Below, one piece after another: positions 58,326 to 64,000 of a DNA stretch of 64,000 bases (the stretch's first letter is position 1; each line of letters starts with the position of its first letter). The notes beneath the pieces are model-generated. The model made no database searches and was not told where the DNA came from. It worked only from the letters and a program-made list of their open reading frames with translations. The position numbers were made by a program, and so were the translations under genes. The stretch is from Pseudofabraea citricarpa (Eukaryota; Ascomycota; Leotiomycetes; Helotiales; Dermateaceae): contig JAPWGK010000021.1 in NCBI GenBank assembly GCA_029641185.1, positions 620,001-684,000 of the forward strand, written 5' to 3'.

Positions 58326-61300
58326 ATGGCCAAAAAGGCGAGGCAGAGGATAAGCTATGGTAGGCCTTCTAATCCCCGCAGGTTCGTCACCACGATCGCT
58401 GATACTGCCACTTTCGACAGTCTTACCACTGGCCAATTCTCCTGGCGGCCATCGATTAGGCGTTAATGGCCTTGCCGTTGACAGTGAACAATCAATTCTG
58501 TAAGATCAAGTTTATCGGTTCCGCCAACATGCGGGGCCTTCATCAGTACCGCTCATGATGGCTAACGTTCCCCCTCAGATATTCGGGCGGAAGAGACGGT
58601 GCAATCTGCGCCTGGAATTTGGGCCTCGACTTGAAGAGCGAACCATCCGAGAACCCATTCGATTCGCCAGAAGACCCTCCCGAACCAAAGACTGCGACTG
58701 CGACGACCTTCCGATCCCAAACCCAAGCACACACCCATTGGGTCAACGATATCGTCCTGGCTCAAGACAACACGGCGCTGGTATCTGCATCCTCTGATCT
58801 GACTGTGAGGGTATGGCGACCACTTTCCAACTCAGAGGAAGCACCACAGACCATTGGCCAACATGCCGACTATGTGAAGTGCCTTGCGACTCCGTATCCG
58901 CAGGCAGATTGGGTCGCATCTGGTGGACTTGATCGGAAAATATGTCTCTGGGACCTCAATGGTGCAGGTAAAAAATTGGAAATCGAGGTTGGCGATGAAG
59001 ACAAGAGTGAGAAAGGATCGGTGTATGCGCTGAGTTGTAGCCGGACGATGCTCGCGAGCGGCGGTCCTGAATCAATTGTTCGACTCTGGGATCCGAAGTC
59101 TGGAAAGAGAATCACAAAATTTGTGGGCCATACCGATAATGTGCGAGACATCCTTATCAACGAGACTGGTGATACTATCATGACCGCAAGTTCAGACCAG
59201 ACTGTCAAGGTGTGGAGTGTGACCGCCGGAAGATGCATGCACACATTAACCATGCATAATGATAGTGTCTGGTCGTTGTATTCAGACGATCCCCAACTCG
59301 GTATTTTCTACAGTAGTGATCGCTCTGGTCTAGTTGTAAAGACTGATGTGCGAGGTACACTCGGTGAAATGGATGACGGTCTGTCCCTCGCCGTAGCACA
59401 AGAGAACGAAGGAGTGAGCAAAGTTATTGCATGTGGTGATTATATCTGGACAGCAACGTCGAGCTCCTCTATCAACCGATGGGCCAATATTGACACGGGT
59501 GCTGAGATTCAGCTGCCAGAGGCGTATAGACACCACCGAGCATCGAGTGCAGCTTCAAGGCCTAAACAGCTATCTCCGCCTCTTAACAACGCACAATCAA
59601 AGAAGGAGATCCCTGCAAAGTCAATATTGAGGATCTCAAATACAGCAAGCTTTCCAGCAGCTGCAGCACGAGATTCGGATACAGCCACTACCGTTTCTGG
59701 GATCAGTGGAAACCGAAAGCCTTCCGAGGTGATTGTGGATCCTGACATTGGGGTAATTCTTCCAATTCACTCGTTACCAGAAGAAACCATCGAGGGGCAG
59801 CATGGACTAGTCAAGCATAAATTGCTTAACGACCGAAGAAGAGTGCTGACCTTGGATACTGCTGGGGACGTACTCATGTGGGATCTGCTCTCAGTATATA
59901 ACCCCATCTTGATAGTTTAGACTTACATGAACATGCTGACATTTATAGTGTGTTCCAATCAAGTCATTTGGCAAGAGACATCTCGAGGATGTGGAGCCAG
60001 AGGTTAACACCATGGAAGCTGTAGCGCCTTGGTGCTCACTTGATACTCGTACAGGGCGCCTAGCTGTCGTTCTAGAAGAGTATAACTGCTTTGACGCAGA
60101 AATGTATGCCGACGAGCTTATTCTTGAGGAGCCGATCGAGTTCAGAGAAGATCAGAGAAGTATAGAGCCCATCCTTCCTTACCACGTGTTGGCTCTAGCT
60201 TCTTCCATGGCTGACCCTCTGTAGTCAATTTGGGGAAATGGGTATTGAGACATATCTTTTCGAAAACTATTGACGAGCAGATCATCAGGGATGAAGCGTA
60301 CCGAAAACAGCTCAACGAAACAGCTAAGAAGAGCTTGGAAGGGAAAACTATTAATGCACCCTTGTCAATTCAAATGCCCACAAGCCCAAGCTGGCAAGAA
60401 GGATCACCTCTCACACCCCGTGCAAACGGTGCTCAATATCCAATGACCCCAGGCATGGGAATTGGTGTTGCCACACCTGCCCCAGTCACCCATCTGCCTG
60501 GCGTTCCTGAAGACGGTGCCCCACTTGATAAAAGAGCATCTCAACTCAGTCGTACTTCCGGCGAAAAGCCAGGTGATTACTTTTCAAGCGCACCGCTCCC
60601 GAGTTCAGAAGCCCCAGTCAAACCAGCTCAAACACCAGGCGAGTCAACAGATCCCCAGACTGTCAAATCACCGGATGGGGAGAAGGAGAGTAATGGCAAA
60701 ACATTCGGAAAGAAATTTCGTATGGGTATGTCGTTCGGGACCAAGAAACTTGGGCGGTCGCCCTCCGTTGCTACCACCGAGAAGCCAGTAGTTGTCGACG
60801 AAAAGGCTGAGGAATCGGAAAGTTCCGAAAGCAACCATGAGAAAGAAGTGGATGACAATTTCTTCGGCATTGTGCAGAAGATTCGCCAGGAATACGACAA
60901 AATACTTCTTGAACATCCGGAAGATATAGTCGAAAGTGGCATAACTCCCAGCTTGCCAAATGAGACGCCGGTGTTGAAACCGCCCCCTATGACCACTGTT
61001 ATCATACAGGAAGAGACATCTGGTGGTAGTGCGGATCTATACAGGGGAACGGTGGACACTGTTGGTGAAGACGCCAGCGTAATCGAGGAACGGGCACCGA
61101 TGTGGCTTGGTGATCTACTCTTGCGAGTAAGTCTGCAATCCCTCATTTTGTGGTCAAGGCTAAATGCATGAAATTAGAACAAAACGCCCTTGAAGGAACC
61201 TGTAAAGGTGTCTTTTGTGTTACAGCCATGGCAGGACCTTCTACCGAGTATTGCTGGACCTGATGGCAACTCACGATTAAACGCGAACCGTATGTTGAGG

Positions 61301-61634
61301 GTGAAGAAGATTCTTGCATACGTCGCAGAGCGAATCGAAGCTGCTCCAGAGACTCCGGATCCTGATGCACTGCGCCCCGATGAATATCTAGAATTGTATT
61401 GTTATGACCAGGTCAGTCATTGTGTCCCACTCTGAGCAGAATAGTAGCTAATCTTGTTTCCAGAAATTACCTGTCACAATGAGTCTTGCTACCCTTCGAG
61501 CTCATGTATGGAAAGGGGGTGCAGATGTAATGCTCTACTATAAAAGTAATGGACGAAAGCCAATTCGTTACGAAAAAGCCACTGCTGCTGCTCCAGAGTC
61601 AACTCCTCCAGAATCCACACCCGCCACAAGCTAA
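58326..61634 (+). CDS. WDR48/UAF1-like WD40 deubiquitinase cofactor
   Basis: Seven exons: 58326-58359, 58421-58499, 58579-59893, 59949-60159, 60225-61126, 61178-61411 and 61464-61634; 981 aa. UAF1/WDR48 proteins bind and activate ubiquitin-specific proteases (USP1/12/46 type) and support DNA repair and endosomal functions. The N-terminal beta-propeller reads [90 protein letters not shown] and [13 protein letters not shown]. The propeller closes with [20 protein letters not shown]. After a Ser/Pro-rich linker the C-terminal ubiquitin-like/SLD region appears, including [20 protein letters not shown] and [13 protein letters not shown]. Two of the first three exons are only 34 and 79 bp but encode conserved family residues. 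It lies tail-to-tail with TilS, 125 bp apart. Confidence 0.92.
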
Positions 61635-61759
61635 AACAATCTGCTTGGATCTTTCTTGATGGTTACTACCGACTTATTTTAGGTGATTTTGTTTGTATAT
61701 AATGAAGTTTTTATGGCTATCGGCACTCTTAGAGAATGCACCGACCAAATTCTTGGCCA

Positions 61760-63563
61760 TTACATACAAACCTGCTTGTATCTAACTTCACAATTGATTC
61801 CAACTGTCCTGTCAATCATAAAATCGAGGGTTGGCAAGCCCAACACCTTCACCTGATCATTAACCACCTCCGTCAGGGCAGGTATAGTCCATCGTACACT
61901 ACCGGGGGCTTCTGCTCTGAGGAGCTTTTCAAAGGCTGGTCTCTCGCACTTATTGAGATAGCTTCTAATGTAGCTTATGTCTGCAGGGGCCAATGGTCGA
62001 AGATGTAGTAGTCTATCTGTCGGGCTTTTTACTCTGATCCAGAAGCGTCCGTCATAAAGCGTCCAGGGAAGGTTCCATTCTTCCTCCTCCAAAGTAGTCG
62101 AACGTGGAATCCATATCGAGGGTCGGCTTGATAGCTTAGAGGGATGAGGCTGACGTGAAATGAACCAGTCCTCTTCTTTGAATCCTTGTCCTTGCGTATT
62201 TGGAGATCTTAGTGGTGATGACATAAATTTCACACCTGCCACAGTAAATATTTTCTCCTTTGATATCTTGCTTGGTCCAAAAAGATATGGAAAGATGCGT
62301 TCTACAGACCCTTTCAGGGCCGATATGTGCACGTGCTCCTCGGGTGATATCAGGCTTATGATACCGCGAAGTAGAAGAGCAGCTATTTTTTGCGTTTCGT
62401 GCCTGTCGAATTTGTCATGTATCATAATTTCTGGAGGAGGTATCCGGATGGAAAGGGTGCCGGCTTTATTATTAAATCTGTGTACGTGACAAGAGCGAAA
62501 CCACTCGTCCGCCTTCTTGTGGCGAGCTTTACTCGTCTCTCGTATACTGCATGAAAGTGCAAGAATGGAATTTTTAGAGAGGGCAAGGGGGACTTTATGG
62601 TGCGCATAGAAATGTCGAACCGCATTGCGGCGAGTGAGTGTCGGGTCGCTATTGGTGTGATCTTCAAACCAAGGAACCTTGAACGCTTCACAGGTCGTTT
62701 TTAGCTGGCTTTTGGGAAAGGATAGGAGCGGGCGGTAAATTTTGATGCCACCAGTCTCGAAAGCCAACTGATTTTCGGATCTTGCTTCGATCCCTCCAGA
62801 GTCAAGGTCAAGGCCACCGCTTTCGTGGACCCCGTGAATACCATAGCACTCTGGAATAGCAGAAGAAGATCCCATGCCTGAAAGACCAACCCCACGATGC
62901 CCATCGATCAGTCTCATGAGTGCGGTCTCAGCTTGGTCATCACGATGGTGGGCCAGGAATAATGAGTCAATTCCCATGGCTCTGCAAGCCAAGCCCAGTT
63001 CCTGAAAGCGATATTTCCGAGCTAAAGACTCAAAATTTGACTGCCCAGCTGGATTTACTCCACCAGGCCACTGGATAGAAAGTACCCTAGCAGGAATGCC
63101 TATACCATACACATGTGGTGAGCATCAGAAGAGGCGGACAGAGAGACAAAATCTACCTTGAACTTGCAGCATTTCAGCCACAGAACGAGCTTCCTTATCA
63201 CTCCCATCCCTTACGCCATGGTCCACAATAAAGCCTTGCAAGCAAATCCTGCTGCGTAACTCATGAAACCTTAGCAGACCAGGAGATGGAGGATCAAGCT
63301 CGATTGGGCCTTTTAACCATTTAGAGCAAAGACTTGCTAGGGCCATAGAATCAACCCCGCCACTAATTGCAAGTCCTAATCATCACTCTAGTTAGTAGGC
63401 ATTGGCCAAGTAAACAAAGGATGCTAAATTTACCTATCCGAATGGGTCCTTGGCCCTGGTAGCATTGTGGCCGCGGATTCCATGTTCGGCAGAGAGCCTC
63501 AGAGAAGGCTGAAAGCGTTACTGGATGGCTTAATATCGGTGGGTTTCTCGAAAGGAGTATCAT
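61760..63563 (-). CDS. TilS, tRNA(Ile)-lysidine synthase (organellar type)
   Basis: Three exons, 63434-63563, 63157-63375 and 61760-63099; 519 aa. TilS is an ATP-dependent N-type PP-loop ligase that attaches lysine to C34 of the AUA-reading tRNA(Ile); in fungi the substrate would be the mitochondrial tRNA. The PP-loop is LAISGGVDSMALASL (SGGVDS about 48-53), followed by FIVDHGVRDGSDKEARSVAE. The family motif LFLAHHRDDQAETALMRL then RGVGLSGM and the conserved NSDPTLTRRNAVRH region follow. The N-terminus (MILLSRNPPILSHPVTLSAF) is plausibly a mitochondrial presequence that overlaps the fold, but it is weakly basic. The ATG at 63563 is the first in frame after an upstream stop. Introns are 58 and 57 bp. 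The large C-terminal part is diverged, as in other fungal homologues. Confidence 0.9.
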
Positions 63564-64000
63564 GGCTAAGGGTAATCCATCTTGCTGCGATGGGATTTAA
63601 AGAAGCAGGTGCACAGTGCAGATGAAATAAGTTTGTACGAGTAGGGGATGAAGAAGTGTGGCGCTTGGGGCTCATGCGCGTATAAATCTCAAGCTAAACC
63701 TGTTTGTAACTAGGCTCTAAGTGGCATCCAAGCTCTTGCGTATTCGGAGCTTCATTTACAGCCCTACCACGTCTAACATGTCGATCTCATGTTACGCTAC
63801 TCAAGAATAACCCTCGGTCACCAAAGCCTGACAGACAACCTGAGACACATCATATAATTGGGAGGTCAATATCCTGTGATCGGCTTATGGAATCCATCCC
63901 GTCTTGGTCGCCGTGACCTAACGCCGGAACTATGTACAAATAAAACGCCTGCAATGCATGCTATATAGCCTCTGATCTTTCAAGCTCCCAGGGCTTTTGT
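63564..64000. other. right edge: TilS promoter side
   Basis: 437 bp upstream of TilS running to the end of the window. No gene, RNA gene or repeat is seen. Confidence 0.4.

Overview
The window is a nuclear contig segment from a filamentous ascomycete (Pezizomycotina). The evidence is intron-rich protein genes with short introns (mostly 44-87 bp, usually with a CTAAC/CTGAC-type branch site), a fungal Sfi1, a fungal-type Rav1, a phenol 2-monooxygenase, a cytochrome P450, and a Tc1-like transposon whose Trp codons have become TAG in the manner of repeat-induced point mutation (RIP). Class cannot be settled from sequence alone; a Leotiomycetes-like genome is a guess. I reconstructed 16 protein genes with 66 introns. 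Every model closes in frame from ATG to stop.

Layout, left to right: PRMT3-type arginine methyltransferase (+); OPT oligopeptide/metal-chelate transporter (+); RAV1, the V-ATPase assembly regulator (-); SFI1, a spindle-pole-body/centrin-binding repeat protein (-); a 59-aa twin-CX9C protein matching the complex I assembly factor NDUFAF8 (+); cytosolic isoleucyl-tRNA synthetase (-); USO1/p115 vesicle tether (-); RAT1/XRN2 nuclear exonuclease (+); an 8.6-kb IRA/neurofibromin RasGAP with 16 exons (+); an unrecognised 573-aa protein (+); RAD3/XPD helicase of TFIIH (-); a cytochrome P450 with one oversized intron (+). Then comes a gene-poor, AT-rich island of about 4 kb (43.5-47.5 kb) with a dead 1361-bp Tc1-like element that has recognisable inverted repeats and a TA target duplication. 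After the island: an unrecognised 1349-aa, largely disordered protein (-); phenol 2-monooxygenase (+); ULP1-type SUMO protease (+); a WDR48/UAF1-like WD40 cofactor (+); and TilS, tRNA(Ile)-lysidine synthase (-).

Most of the window is ordinary conserved housekeeping gene space, with no operon-like or biosynthetic-cluster logic. The accessory character is confined to the P450, the transposon island and the phenol monooxygenase. The points most worth a second look are the tiny NDUFAF8 gene, the recurrent use of AAG 3' splice sites (five of 66 introns), two upstream reading frames in front of the RasGAP gene (one ending on its start codon as ATGA), 10-nt and 20-nt exons in RAD3, the 324-bp P450 intron, and the two sizeable proteins of unknown function. 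I found no tRNA or rRNA genes and no CRISPR arrays. I see no strong case for a wholly new biological system.
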